DNA from: Streptosporangium album
GTDB lineage: Bacteria; Actinomycetota; Actinomycetes; Streptosporangiales; Streptosporangiaceae
DNA length: 64,000 bases
NCBI RefSeq assembly: GCF_014203795.1
Contig: NZ_JACHJU010000001.1
Coordinates: 3,472,001-3,536,000, forward strand
Direction: 5' to 3'
Shown here: positions 52,066-60,201 of the stretch, piece by piece
Layout of the letters: every line of letters starts with the position of its first letter
How positions within the stretch are numbered: position 1 is the stretch's first letter
Notes under the pieces: model-generated
Database searches by the model: none
Told to the model about the DNA's origin: nothing
What the model saw: the letters and a program-made list of their open reading frames with translations, nothing else
Program-made: the position numbers and the translations under genes

Positions 52066-53141
52066 ATGAGGTACTCCGACAGAAGCGGGGGGCTGTCTGG
52101 CGCGGAGCGAGAGCGGCGGCAGACACTGCGGCTTCAAGCGGCGGACATGTTCTCCGGAGGAATCAAACCACCGCGGGTGGCCCGCCTGCTGGGCGTGACG
52201 CGTAAGTCCGCCTGCGAGTGGCATCGGGCCTGGCTCAAGAACGGTAAGGCCGCGCTGGTCTCCAAAGGCGCCGCCGGGACCGGGTGCAAGCTCACCGACG
52301 AGCAACTGACCCGGCTGGAGGCATACCTGGACGAGGGCGCGCTCGCGCACGGGTGGAACGATCAACGCTGGACGGCCGCGCGCGTCACGGTGCTGATCGC
52401 CGAGAGGCTCCACGTCTCCTACACCGAGCGCGGGGTGGCCTATCTGCTGAAGCGGCTCGGCCGGTCGTTTCAGGTACCGGCGCACCGAGCCGTCCGGCGC
52501 GACGATGAACAGGTCGCCGATTGGGAACGGCGGGTGTGGCCGGCTTTAAAAGCACCCGGGCGGCCTGGGACTCCTGGCTCGTCTTCGCCGACGAGTCCGG
52601 CCAGGGCCTGAGGCCGCCCAAGGGCAGAACGTGGGCGCGCACCGGCCAGACTCCCATCCTGCCGGTGTCCTGCAGCGGGTCCGGCCGCGTCTCCATCGCC
52701 GCGCTGCTGTGTGTCAAGCCCGGTGAGCGGTCCCGGCTGATCTACCGCACGCTCACCTATCACCGTCGCAAGCACGAGCCCAAGGGGTTCAAAGAGGCGG
52801 CGTTCCAGGCTCTGCTGAACTCCGCGCACGCTCAGCTGGGCGGCCCGATCTCACTGGTATGGGACAGTCTGCCCGGCCACGTCTCGGCCCGGATGCGCGC
52901 CTGGATCACCGAGCAAAGAGACTGGCTGCTGGTCTACCGGTTCCCGCCGTATGCCCCTGACCTCAACCCCGCCGAGGGCATCTGGTCGGCCCTGCGCACC
53001 ACGTTGTTCAACTTCGCCGTGGATGACATCGACCAGCTCACGACCCTGATCAAGAACAAGCTCAAGTCCATGCAGTACCGGCCTGGTCTCCTGGCTGGAT
53101 TCATCGCCGAGACCGGCCTCGTCCTATCCACCCCACCTTAG
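52066..53141 (+). CDS. IS630-family transposase made by programmed -1 frameshift
   Basis: The first frame (52066-52611) encodes the helix-turn-helix part: FSGGIKPPRVARLLGVTRKSACEWHRAWLKNGKAAL and GWNDQRWTAARVTVLIAERLHVSYTERGVAYLLKRLGRSFQ. The second frame (to 53141) encodes the DDE domain: VFADESGQGLRPPKGRTWA, WDSLPGHVSARM and FPPYAPDLNPAEGIWSAL, with all three acids. The two frames overlap at a perfect slippery heptamer TTTAAAA (52545-52551) in the right phase for -1 shifting. The fused product reads VWPALKSTRAAWDSWLVFADESG, as in intact family members. Confidence 0.9.
52545..52551 (+). promoter_or_regulatory. -1 ribosomal frameshift slippery site
   Basis: TTTAAAA is in the X-XXY-YYZ phase of the first transposase frame (GCT TTA AAA). 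A shift of one base back continues directly in the DDE frame. Confidence 0.85.
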
Positions 53142-53166
53142 TAACGCCCAGCTTTCAGACTCAGTA

Positions 53167-53631
53167 CGTCGTCCACTGTTGATCCCACGACAGGCGCCTC
53201 TTTCAAGCCAGTGATGCGACATCCAAGCCGGTACCGCCCTCACGATCGCCTGATGAGGGTTAATCTCCGCACGGGGTTGGGGGCGATCGAAGGTCCGGGA
53301 CTTCGTTCCTCAGCCCCGGCCCACCGAGCACCGGTGCGATGAAGAGGCAACTGTTCCGTGCTCGCTGCGTGCCCGTCAGGAGGGGGAGCAGGGGGAATCA
53401 CGGAGACCTCGCGAGGAGAGCCGCACCCGCCTCGGCCTGGAACACAACAGGTCACCGGGCCGCGTACCGCAATCCTCTAACCCAGTGGCCAGTGACCACG
53501 AAAGGTTGTCCGTCCCGTAGGGCGCCCCGCCCTATCCTCGCTATCCCCGTGCTACTGGCTCGCTTCCCCTTCGGATGGGACGACGGCAAATGGGATGATC
53601 AGATCGCGTGGAGACGACGCAGTAGCGTCCG
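53167..53631. other. Noncoding scar region with dispersed repeats
   Basis: 465 bp right of the IS630 element without a convincing gene. CCCCGGCCCACCGAGCACCG at 53314-53333 recurs with one change at 54621-54640. The stretch starting CGCTGCGTGCCCGTCAGG at 53363 recurs at 55225. The GGGGGAATCACGG segment near 53391 resembles, in reverse, sequence outside attR at about 61158. These look like fragments of older insertions. Confidence 0.4.
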
Positions 53632-54375
53632 TCAAGAGATCTGCGCATCTCCCCACACAGCTCTATCCCCATCGCTCGGGCAGGTCTGATAATCGCTGCC
53701 AACCTTGTGGATGCGCGATAGGAGGACAAGTCGGAGACCGCCCTCAACATCAACATCAAGGCGCTTTGCTTGCCCGACTACGAGATCATGGTCGGCAATA
53801 TTTTTCCCATCCAAGAATGCCATAAATCGTATGCCAATTCCCGACCTCGTCGTATCGGCGGGGCTAATTGTAGCTTGAAGGTGGCGATATTTTCGATCGA
53901 GATTGTAGCCTACTTGGAAATCTTCCGAGCAGTCATTGTATCCTAGAATGATGCTGTTTTTATACGTCTTCGCATTTGCCTTACTCTCGCCCGCTTTTGC
54001 CTCTCCTTCGACGGACTGTAGATCTGATAAATAAACCGCAGTCGATTTCGATTCGATGGAAGGTTTAATTGTGTTCCCGGGAGCTTCTGATGTGGCCACC
54101 GCGTGACTGGAGGTCGACGCGGTGGGGCCTATACTCTGAGGTGAGGTAGGGCTTGGACTCTGAGACGTCGAACTTTGGACCTGAAGCAATCCTGTAGCAA
54201 AGGCTCCGGTAGCTGCAATTACTGCCGCGGTTACGGTGGCGATAGCGGTAATGACTGCGGCCTTGGTTGCGGAAGAATCTCGAGCGGTCTCTTGATTTCT
54301 CTCTAATGGCATAGGTGCTCCATGTGGCGCGAGGGGCATCTCGTGAGCTATGTACTTTTCCATGGAACGGATCAT
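53632..54375 (-). CDS. Single-helix membrane protein with NPCBM-like domain
   Basis: 247 residues. A helix at about 38-62 (AAVITAIATVTAAVIAATGAFATGLL) is followed by a Ser/Thr/Pro linker. The C-terminal domain is YLSDLQSVEGEAKAGESKANAKTYKNSIILGY, FQVGYNLDRKYRHLQATISPAD, RFMAFLDGKNIADHDLVVGQAKRLDVDVEGGLRLVLLSRIH, the pattern of NPCBM/NEW2 carbohydrate-binding domains. The base composition is clearly AT-richer than its neighbours, so it came from another source. No good ribosome binding site was seen; starts at 54363 or 54339 are also possible. Role unknown, perhaps sugar binding outside the cell. Confidence 0.6.
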   Translation of the reverse strand: MIRSMEKYIAHEMPLAPHGAPMPLERNQETARDSSATKAAVITAIATVTAAVIAATGAFATGLLQVQSSTSQSPSPTSPQSIGPTASTSSHAVATSEAPGNTIKPSIESKSTAVYLSDLQSVEGEAKAGESKANAKTYKNSIILGYNDCSEDFQVGYNLDRKYRHLQATISPADTTRSGIGIRFMAFLDGKNIADHDLVVGQAKRLDVDVEGGLRLVLLSRIHKVGSDYQTCPSDGDRAVWGDAQIS

Positions 54376-54525
54376 GCGGGCAACGGTGAGGACGTTGCCG
54401 CCCGTCGTTTACGAACATTGCCCTCCGTTCGCCCCTGCCAGAACGGGGATGGAGTCACAGTCACCACGGGGACTCACGGGAACTCTCCGCCCAGCTCACG
54501 GCCCGTACGGCCTGTGATCGGATCG

Positions 54526-54571
54526 ATTTGCAAGCAGGATGTCAGAAGTTCGAATCTCCTAAGCTTCACCA
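54526..54571 (+). pseudogene. Decayed 3' half of tRNA-Ala(TGC), likely old attachment site
   Basis: ATTTGCAAGCAGGAT followed by GTCAG, a T-loop GTTCGAAT and AAGCTTCACCA matches the anticodon-to-CCA part of bacterial tRNA-Ala(TGC). The T-stem has 4 of 5 pairs, and the 5' half of the tRNA is absent. A tRNA 3' fragment ending in CCA is the usual mark of an integrative element's att site. Confidence 0.65.
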
Positions 54572-54627
54572 GCCAGAACACCTCTCAACGGGTCCTGGTG
54601 TGGGGCATCCGGGCCATTGGCCCCGGC

Positions 54628-55023
54628 TCACCGAGCACCGTATGATCTCGATGTCTCGGCCAAGATGGTGGCCGTGACATAGAAGTCCTGTGGGGCGATC
54701 TGCGTTATCACGTCAAGCTGTACTCGCCCCTCCACCAGGGTAATCATGTGAGCCTCGAAGTACCGGTAGCTGAGATCCTGTAGCCAGACCTGTTCGAGGC
54801 CGACCGCGATCTCCGCCTCCGAGCGTCCGCTGACGGATACGCAGGTGGCCGCGATCAGACTGTTCGTGGCACCGGTGCGGTGGACCTCCACTTCCCTGAT
54901 CACAGGGGAGTGCCACAGGTAGCAGTCAAAATCCATCAGCATGCCGCCGAGGTCGGCTCCACTGCTGGGGGACGCCTCGCCCATCAGGCGCTGCTTCGCT
55001 GCGAGAAACTCGGAGGACTCCAT
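54628..55023 (-). CDS. Hypothetical protein
   Basis: 131 residues from the ATG at 55023. Sequence runs MESSEFLAAKQRLMGEASPSS, LMDFDCYLWHSPVIREVEVHRTGATNSLIAATCVSVSG, VGLEQVWLQDLSYRYFEAHMITLVEGRVQLDVITQIA. It reads as a compact alpha/beta protein without known motifs. It stands alone between the tRNA-Ala remnant and the IS1380-split gene. Family not recognised. Confidence 0.5.
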   Translation of the reverse strand: MESSEFLAAKQRLMGEASPSSGADLGGMLMDFDCYLWHSPVIREVEVHRTGATNSLIAATCVSVSGRSEAEIAVGLEQVWLQDLSYRYFEAHMITLVEGRVQLDVITQIAPQDFYVTATILAETSRSYGAR

Positions 55024-55344
55024 CGGCACAGCTTGCCACCTCTGCGCCTCTGATGATCGTTAGATAGCGGCCTCAATTCTTAGTTGCAGTTCTAGTTACA
55101 ATCCAGCGCCGTACAGCCCGGTTCCACGCGGACTGCTGAGCCCTATTGGTCCAGGTGGAACTGATCGGGACGGGCAAGATCAGAGCTGCTAATGCGGGTT
55201 TGAGTAGGGGCACTGGAGCCAACCCGCTGCGTGCCTGTCAGGAGGGTAAACAAGGGTTGCGAGGGCGCGAAAGCGCGAGCCGCCGAGGTGCTGGCCCGCA
55301 TTCTTGCCGGTCATGATGATCAGTCCGCCGCAGAGGGTAGGTGA
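55024..55344. other. Noncoding region, nothing recognised
   Basis: 321 bp. The only structure noted is the repeat CGCTGCGTGCCTGTCAGG at 55225 shared with 53363 and a short hairpin GGGCGCGAAAGCGC near 55264. No gene is supported. Confidence 0.3.
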
Positions 55345-55776
55345 TCAGAAGGGAGGATCGTCGTCGCAATCGGACGAAGCGCGGCGGTGCGGGAGCATTT
55401 CTAAGGAACCCGCAAGAGCTTGAAAGATATCCACTGCGCCTTCCAAGACAATGTATGCCCGGCGAAGATCCTCCTCCAGGTGCTGTTCCGAGATCTCTCC
55501 GTTATCGCCGTCCCACCCCCCGTCCTCTGGATTTCGAGCATTCTTGAGTAGAGGTGCAAGCTCCCACGGCACGTGGGCACCATTCTGCTGAATCTCGTCC
55601 AGTAGTACGATGACCGGCTCCCGCGACGCATACGGGCCGAGCGAGCTGTAGCCGACGTTCACAACGGCGTGGACTAGCTGATTTCGTCGGGCCAACAGCC
55701 AGGAAATTTGAGAGCAAGCAGTGGAAAGCTCGTCAGATTGTCCGGCCGCAGAAGCTATATCCCGAACAAGACTCAG

Positions 55777-57526
55777 CCTGAATCCACCGAGCGTCTTTGA
55801 ATGATCGTTTCTAAGTTCGATTCCTCCATGAGGGCCGTTTCTCTCGGTGTTCGGCAGGTGGAGTCCTGTTTTCGGGCGTGATGGGGCCGCCGCTGGCGGG
55901 TTCTGCGGCTTGTCCGGGTCATGCGGTTCGGGGCGGTCGGTGGCGGTGTCGCCGGTGGCTGGGTAGGCCGTCAAGGTGCTGGCGGGGTGGTGCCTGTGAG
56001 ATGGGATATCAAGCGGCTCGGGCGAGCGGTGGCGAGCGAAGCGCGTCGAAGAGGTTCATCCAGGCGGGCTGCCAGGGCCAGTGGCCGGGCAGGTGGAGGG
56101 TGATATGGCCGCGCCCGTGCCGGGCGAGGCGGGCGGGTACGGCGATGAGGTGGCGGCGCAGAGTGGCTCCACGTGCTCGTGCGCAGCGGGCTCCGGACAG
56201 GCAACCGGCGGCGCGGAGCAGGTTGTGGCTGATCGTGGCCAGTGCCAGCCAGGCGGCGTTGGCCGCGAAATTACCGGAGGGCAGGTGAGCCAGCGGCCCG
56301 GAGATCAGATCGGCGAAGATCTGCTCGATGATCGCGTGATCACGATGCTGTCCTTCGGCCTGGATCAGCTCATACGGAGTGTCGGTGAACACGGCGTGGT
56401 AGCGATAGCACGGGTGGTGGCCGGGGTCGGTCTGCTCACCCAGTCGTTTGACCCGGCGCACGATCAGGCGGGCGGTTACGGCCTGCCCCTTCTTGGAGGT
56501 GAACGCGGTGTAGCGGGTCTCGGCGACCTCGGCATCGGAGATCCACTGCCCGGATTCCTCGTCCAAGATGGCGTTGGGGTAGCTGATCGGGGTCCAGGCG
56601 CCCTGGGGGATCGCGGCGATCGCCGCCTTGATTTTGGGGTCCATCTTCGCGGTGAAGGAGAACCGGACATCGGCTCGCCGGCAGGCGCCGATGACCTTGG
56701 CGCTGTAGTAGGCCGCATCGCCTCGGCAGAGCAGGATGCCGGTGGCTCCGGCCTCCCGGGCCGTATTGATCGACTCGGTCACGAAGGTGTCTGCGCCGCG
56801 GGCGGAGTTGGCGGTGCCGCCGCGCAACCGACTGGCGGTGATGACCGGGGCGGCCAGTGGGGTGGACAGGGCCGAGGCGAGCACGTTGAGACCGCGGACC
56901 CGCAGGCTCTTGCCTTGAATCTTGGTGTGCCCGAACCCGGCGCCCTGTTTGGTCGGCCCGTAAATCCGTTTTTGCATCGAGTCCAGATCGAGGAACGCCA
57001 GCACGTCCACGCCGGGCAGCAGCGGTGTGTGCGCGGCCAGACGGGCCAGCAGGCGGCGGCCGACCTTCCCGATCTGCCGCACGTTGCCCCACGTCAGACA
57101 GCGCAGAAACGACCCGAGCGTGGAGGGGGCGCGGATCCCGGCAAACAACTTATCCATCCCGCCGTGGCGCAGCACGTCCAGATCATCGATGCTGTCGGCC
57201 CCGGCGATCATCCCGGCCACGATCGAGCCGATTTTCAGCGGGGCATTCACCCCGAGTCGGTCGGCGATGGTCACGTGCTCCTGAGCCAGACCGGCCAGGT
57301 CACAGCGCTCGGCCAGGCGCATCACCGGCAGCAGGCCTGCGTAGGCGACCGTGTGCTGGTCATCGAAGATCGCATGGGTGTGGGCGGGAGCGTGAGACAA
57401 TCGCACTTACGACGTGCCCTCTTGATTCGGCGGCTGGAAGCGTAGAGAACTCCCATCCTGCCAGGTCAGAGGGCATCGTCATGTCTACGGTCCAGCCCTC
57501 ACCTGATAACGCTCGGTGGATTCAGG
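55777..57526 (-). mobile_element. Complete IS1380-family insertion sequence
   Basis: 1750 bp with perfect 18-bp terminal inverted repeats (CCTGAATCCACCGAGCGT at 55777-55794 and its complement at 57509-57526). A 5-bp target duplication, CTCAG, lies at 55772-55776 and 57527-57531. One intact transposase is inside. The insertion is recent enough that the target gene frame is still perfect. Confidence 0.93.
56009..57406 (-). CDS. IS1380-family transposase
   Basis: 465 residues, full length. Typical stretches are TVAYAGLLPVMRLAERCDLAGLAQEH, KIGSIVAGMIAGADSIDDLDVLRHGGMDKLF, APSTLGSFLRCLTWGNVRQ, VLAFLDLDSMQKRIYGPTKQGAGFGHTKIQGK (first Asp of the triad) and ILLCRGDAAYYSAKVIGACRRADVRFSFTAKMD (second Asp). 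HRDHAIIEQIFADLISGPLAHLPSG contains the catalytic Glu region. GTG start. No frameshift or stop seen, so the element is probably active. Confidence 0.92.
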   Translation of the reverse strand: MRLSHAPAHTHAIFDDQHTVAYAGLLPVMRLAERCDLAGLAQEHVTIADRLGVNAPLKIGSIVAGMIAGADSIDDLDVLRHGGMDKLFAGIRAPSTLGSFLRCLTWGNVRQIGKVGRRLLARLAAHTPLLPGVDVLAFLDLDSMQKRIYGPTKQGAGFGHTKIQGKSLRVRGLNVLASALSTPLAAPVITASRLRGGTANSARGADTFVTESINTAREAGATGILLCRGDAAYYSAKVIGACRRADVRFSFTAKMDPKIKAAIAAIPQGAWTPISYPNAILDEESGQWISDAEVAETRYTAFTSKKGQAVTARLIVRRVKRLGEQTDPGHHPCYRYHAVFTDTPYELIQAEGQHRDHAIIEQIFADLISGPLAHLPSGNFAANAAWLALATISHNLLRAAGCLSGARCARARGATLRRHLIAVPARLARHGRGHITLHLPGHWPWQPAWMNLFDALRSPPLARAA

Positions 57527-57800
57527 CTCAGAGCCTTGCTTGCCGGAAGCTTCTTCAGCTTGGACTCCGGGATGGGAAGCCACTCACCGCGATGTTCTGC
57601 GACCAAGTTGATCAGGGTTTGGAGCAGGTCCTCGATCTCGGCGACCTGTGCCATGAATACTCCCCGGAGCTCATGGATCCTCCGGGCTTCTCTGCCTGCT
57701 TCAGCACGATCATATAGATCATCGGAGTAGTCGCGCTCCACTTCTGCTTCCCTGAAGTCCTGCACTCCCCGCCAGGACCGGACCGTTAACTCGGGCCACA

Positions 57801-57992
57801 TCATGCCTCCTCGCCAGTCATCATCATCGATGTGTGGTGATCCACGCGATCTATTTTGAATACGACCTGCCAGTCAAGCGGAGCCTGTGTAGCTGGCCGA
57901 TGGGGCTTGCGTGGAGCATCGAAATGCCGAGCGTGCGGGAGAGTAGTAGAGGCCGTCATCCCTCCGAAGGGCACCACGAAGATCTCCTTCAA
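57801..57992 (-). CDS. Small hypothetical protein upstream of the HEPN gene
   Basis: 63 codons from a TTG at 57992 that overlaps the stop of the 27-codon frame (TTGA). Its own TGA overlaps the HEPN-gene ATG (ATGA). Readable parts are KEIFVVPFGGMTASTTLPHARHF and PLDWQVVFKIDRVDHHTSMMMTGEEA. Family not recognised. The tight overlaps suggest a coupled operon of two small proteins and the HEPN protein. Alternatively the two small frames are one frameshifted gene. Confidence 0.5.
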   Translation of the reverse strand: MKEIFVVPFGGMTASTTLPHARHFDAPRKPHRPATQAPLDWQVVFKIDRVDHHTSMMMTGEEA

Positions 57993-58072
57993 GGCATCTT
58001 GATCGCCCGTTGCAACTGCGTGAGCATCCGATCTTGGTTACACCCGTAGGTGACATTACGGCTTCGTCGCAT
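57989..58072 (-). CDS. Very small protein (27 residues) at the head of the HEPN operon
   Basis: ATG at 58072, sequence MRRSRNVTYGCNQDRMLTQL and a short helix QRAIKMP to a TGA overlapping the next TTG start. The basic start and amphipathic helix look coherent, but length alone cannot prove coding. It could be the N-terminus of the following frame separated by a one-base shift. Confidence 0.4.
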   Translation of the reverse strand: MRRSRNVTYGCNQDRMLTQLQRAIKMP

Positions 58073-58143
58073 TGTCGGCGTTGACCTGCTGGGTTACGTT
58101 CGATCGGCGACCTATAGGTTCGAGGAGATCGGCGAGGTGCGAA

Positions 58144-58417
58144 GTGGCGCGAGGTTCTCGTTCGTCGGGGTCCTATCGCGATTGGGAAGCTGAGCGGCGT
58201 AGACAAGAGCGCGCCGCCGAGCAGGCCCGGCAGCAGCGAGAACGGGAACGCAAAGCGAGGGAGCGGGAGGGTCTCCAGGCTGAAGCTGCTGCGCGAGACG
58301 CCGAGGCCGCTGATCGCACTCGCCAGCTTGAAGCACGCGTCGAGGAGTTACAGGCGATCCTTCGCTCCTCTCTCCGCCGGGATCCACGAGTTCGTATTGC
58401 TTCACTGCGCCGTCGTC
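58144..58417 (+). pseudogene. Mrr-type restriction endonuclease, N-terminal remnant
   Basis: From the GTG at 58144 the frame gives GSYRDWEAERRRQERAAEQ, a long coiled coil of Arg/Glu/Ala repeats, then LEARVEELQAILRSSLRRDPRV and ASLRRR. This is the conserved N-terminus of actinobacterial Mrr-like restriction endonucleases as I know them. Homology stops at the left end of the IS256-like element (58418). The catalytic domain lies beyond it at 60318. The reading frame continues for about 30 codons into the IS and is not meaningful there. Confidence 0.75.
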
Positions 58418-58452
58418 TGAGCAATTGTCAAATCCTGTGGATTGCGGGTGAT

Positions 58453-58951
58453 TCACAGAGCTCGAAGCCATTGATCGAGGGCTGCGAAGTCTTCGTCGGC
58501 GAGTCCTCGGAATGACTCCACGTGGTGCAGGAGTGCCCGGCCGCTATGGTGCGTGGAGACCCAGTCTCGATCGGCGTCGGTGATCTCGTCGTCGACCCAG
58601 GCGAACGGGCGTCCGGCCGCCCAGTTCACCAGGGTCCGGGTCTTCCAGTGGAGCCCGAACCATTGGTCCTCGCGTTCATGCTCGTCGGATGGCTCCGGCC
58701 AGTTCACGACTGGCAGGCGTGGCAGCCCGATTCGGGGGGGCTATCTCGGCGTTCGCCTCGTCTTCCCAGGTTGTGGCCCAGACGAGATCGCAGGGCAGCG
58801 CCGCCAGTCGACGCCCCACCTCGGAGGGGAGCCGCGCCAAGTGCGAGTCCGGTGTAGTGACCCGCGGTGCGCGTTGCGGGTCCTCGCCGAACGGGAGAAG
58901 CGGCCCGTCGATGTCGAGGAAGAGCAGCGGGCGTTCCGTGTGGCCGGTCAT
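58453..58951 (-). pseudogene. HAD-family hydrolase, frameshifted, carried inside the IS
   Basis: The first part from 58951 is MTGHTERPLLFLDIDGPLLPFG (HAD motif I, DIDG), PSEVGRRLAALPCDLVWATTWEDEANAEIAP (motif II Thr). The frame breaks in a run of seven C on the minus strand (58733-58739). The second part continues as expected: NWPEPSDEHEREDQWFGLHWKTRTLVNWAAGRPFAWVDDEITDADRDWV (motif IV DDE), ending DEDFAALDQWLRAL. One base fewer in the run restores a 165-residue protein. Either a true frameshift or a sequencing error. The ATG overlaps the transposase stop (ATGA). Confidence 0.75.
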
Positions 58952-60201
58952 GCGGCGGTGTCCTCGTCGCGCTCGACGAGGACACCGCGTTCGAAGCGGG
59001 CTCCGGCACGCACGAGAGCGACCAGGTGGGGCGCGTTGACCGAGCGCCAGCGTTGTTGGGCGGACTCGATGAGCTTGAACGTCATTGCCAGGGCCGCCGC
59101 GCGGGAACCGGCACCGCGGGTGACCTTGGTGCGCAGCCGGACGGTGGAGAATGTTGACTCAATCGGGTTCGTGGTGCGCAGGTGGATCCAGTGTTCGGCC
59201 GGGTAGTCGTAGAACGCCAGCAGCACGTCCGCGTCGTCGACGATCTTCTTGACGGCCTTGGGGAACTTCGCGCCGTACTGCCGCTCGAATGTCTTGATGG
59301 CCTTGGTGGCCTGGTCTTTGTCCTCGGCGTTGTAGATGTCTGCGATCGCGGCTTTGGCCGCCGGCTGCGCCGACTTCGGCATGGAATCCAAGACATTCGC
59401 AGTTTTGTGCACCCAGCAGCGCTGCTCCTTGGTCTCGGGGAACACCTCGCGCAGCGCCTTCCAGAAGCCCAGCGCCCCATCGCCGACGGCAAGGTGCGGG
59501 GCGCGCATCCCGCGCCGGGCGCAGTCACGCAGCAGATTCGCCCACGACTCCGACGACTCCCGATAACCCTCGTCCAGGGCTATCAGCTCCTTGCTGCCGT
59601 CAGCTCGGACGCCCACCAGGACCAGCACGCACGCCTTGGCCTGGTCCAACCTGACCTTCAGATGCACGCCGTCGGCCCAGACATAGACGAAGTCGGTCGC
59701 CGACAAGTCGCGCTTCTGGAACGCCTTGTGATCGTCGGTCCACTGCGACGTCAGCCTCGACACCGTCGCCGACGACAGCCCAGCGGCCGACCCGAGGAAC
59801 TGCTCCAGGGCCGGGACGAAGTCGCCGGTGGACAGACCGTGCAGATACAGCAGCGGAAGCACCTCGGAGATCTTCGGGGTCTTGCGCGCCCAGGGTGGCA
59901 GGATCGCTGAAGAGAATCGCTTGCGCTCCCCGGTCTCGGCATCTACACGCTTGTCGTTCACCCGCGGTGCCTTGACCTGCACAGGCCCGGCCGAGGTTGC
60001 TATCGTCCGCTCGGCGTGGAACCCGTTGCGCACCACCAGACGGCGGCCGTCGGCGTCGCGAGCGTCGGCCAGTTCGGCCAAGTAGGAGTTGACCTCGGCC
60101 TCCAGCGCGGCGGCCAACATCCGCCGCGCTCCCTCCCGGACGATCTCATCGATCAAGGAACCATTCGACGTCGCGCCGTCGGCATTGACTACGGTAAGCA
60201 T
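58948..60201 (-). CDS. IS256-family (mutator type) transposase
   Basis: 417 residues. Characteristic parts are REGARRMLAAALEAEVNSYLAE, GPVQVKAPRVNDKRVD, ILPPWARKTPKISEVLPLLYLHGLSTGDFVPALEQFLG, VYVWADGVHLKVRLDQAKACVLVLVGV (first Asp), CARRGMRAPHLAVGDGALGFWKALREVFPETKEQRCWVHKTANVLDSMPKS (second Asp and the C-x2-H motif) and HLRTTNPIESTFSTVRLRTKVTRGAGS (Glu). It looks intact. The stop overlaps the ATG of the HAD gene, so both are translated from one message. Confidence 0.93.
   Translation of the reverse strand: MLTVVNADGATSNGSLIDEIVREGARRMLAAALEAEVNSYLAELADARDADGRRLVVRNGFHAERTIATSAGPVQVKAPRVNDKRVDAETGERKRFSSAILPPWARKTPKISEVLPLLYLHGLSTGDFVPALEQFLGSAAGLSSATVSRLTSQWTDDHKAFQKRDLSATDFVYVWADGVHLKVRLDQAKACVLVLVGVRADGSKELIALDEGYRESSESWANLLRDCARRGMRAPHLAVGDGALGFWKALREVFPETKEQRCWVHKTANVLDSMPKSAQPAAKAAIADIYNAEDKDQATKAIKTFERQYGAKFPKAVKKIVDDADVLLAFYDYPAEHWIHLRTTNPIESTFSTVRLRTKVTRGAGSRAAALAMTFKLIESAQQRWRSVNAPHLVALVRAGARFERGVLVERDEDTAA

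Larger units (their letters stand above)
51990..53164 (+). mobile_element. Complete IS630-family insertion sequence
   Basis: 1175 bp. The ends start CTGAGTCTGAAAGC and match over 21 of 23 bases (51990-52012 against 53142-53164). TA dinucleotides flank both ends (51988-51989, 53165-53166), the target duplication expected of IS630/Tc1-mariner elements. It carries one transposase in two frames. Confidence 0.9.
55345..57804 (-). pseudogene. HEPN-domain protein gene split by an IS1380-family element
   Basis: The N-terminal part (57804-57527; MMWPELTVRSWRG to PASKALS) and the C-terminal part (55771-55345; LVRDIASAAGQSDE to DCDDDPPF) flank the IS. Removing the IS and one CTCAG copy gives an uninterrupted 705-nt frame of 234 residues. 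The joined protein is all helical: LRGVFMAQVAEIEDLLQTLI, then SQISWLLARRNQLVHAVV with the HEPN catalytic pattern R-N-x3-H, then LEEDLRRAYIVLEGAVDIFQAL. HEPN proteins are usually RNases in toxin-antitoxin or antiviral systems. A 63-codon frame overlaps its start by 4 bp. In its present state it is inactivated. Confidence 0.8.

Noticed and set aside
52066..53141. IS630 transposase as a pseudogene
   Set aside because: The frame change occurs exactly at a phased slippery heptamer and the fusion product is complete, so programmed shifting is the better reading.
55777..55974. N-terminal extension of the HEPN C-terminal part, starting MTAYPATGD
   Set aside because: It lies within the IS1380 inverted-repeat boundaries. 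It is the IS 3' noncoding end read in the gene frame.
58418..58515. C-terminal 30 residues of the Mrr N-terminal frame
   Set aside because: Homology stops at the IS end; the rest is IS sequence read through.
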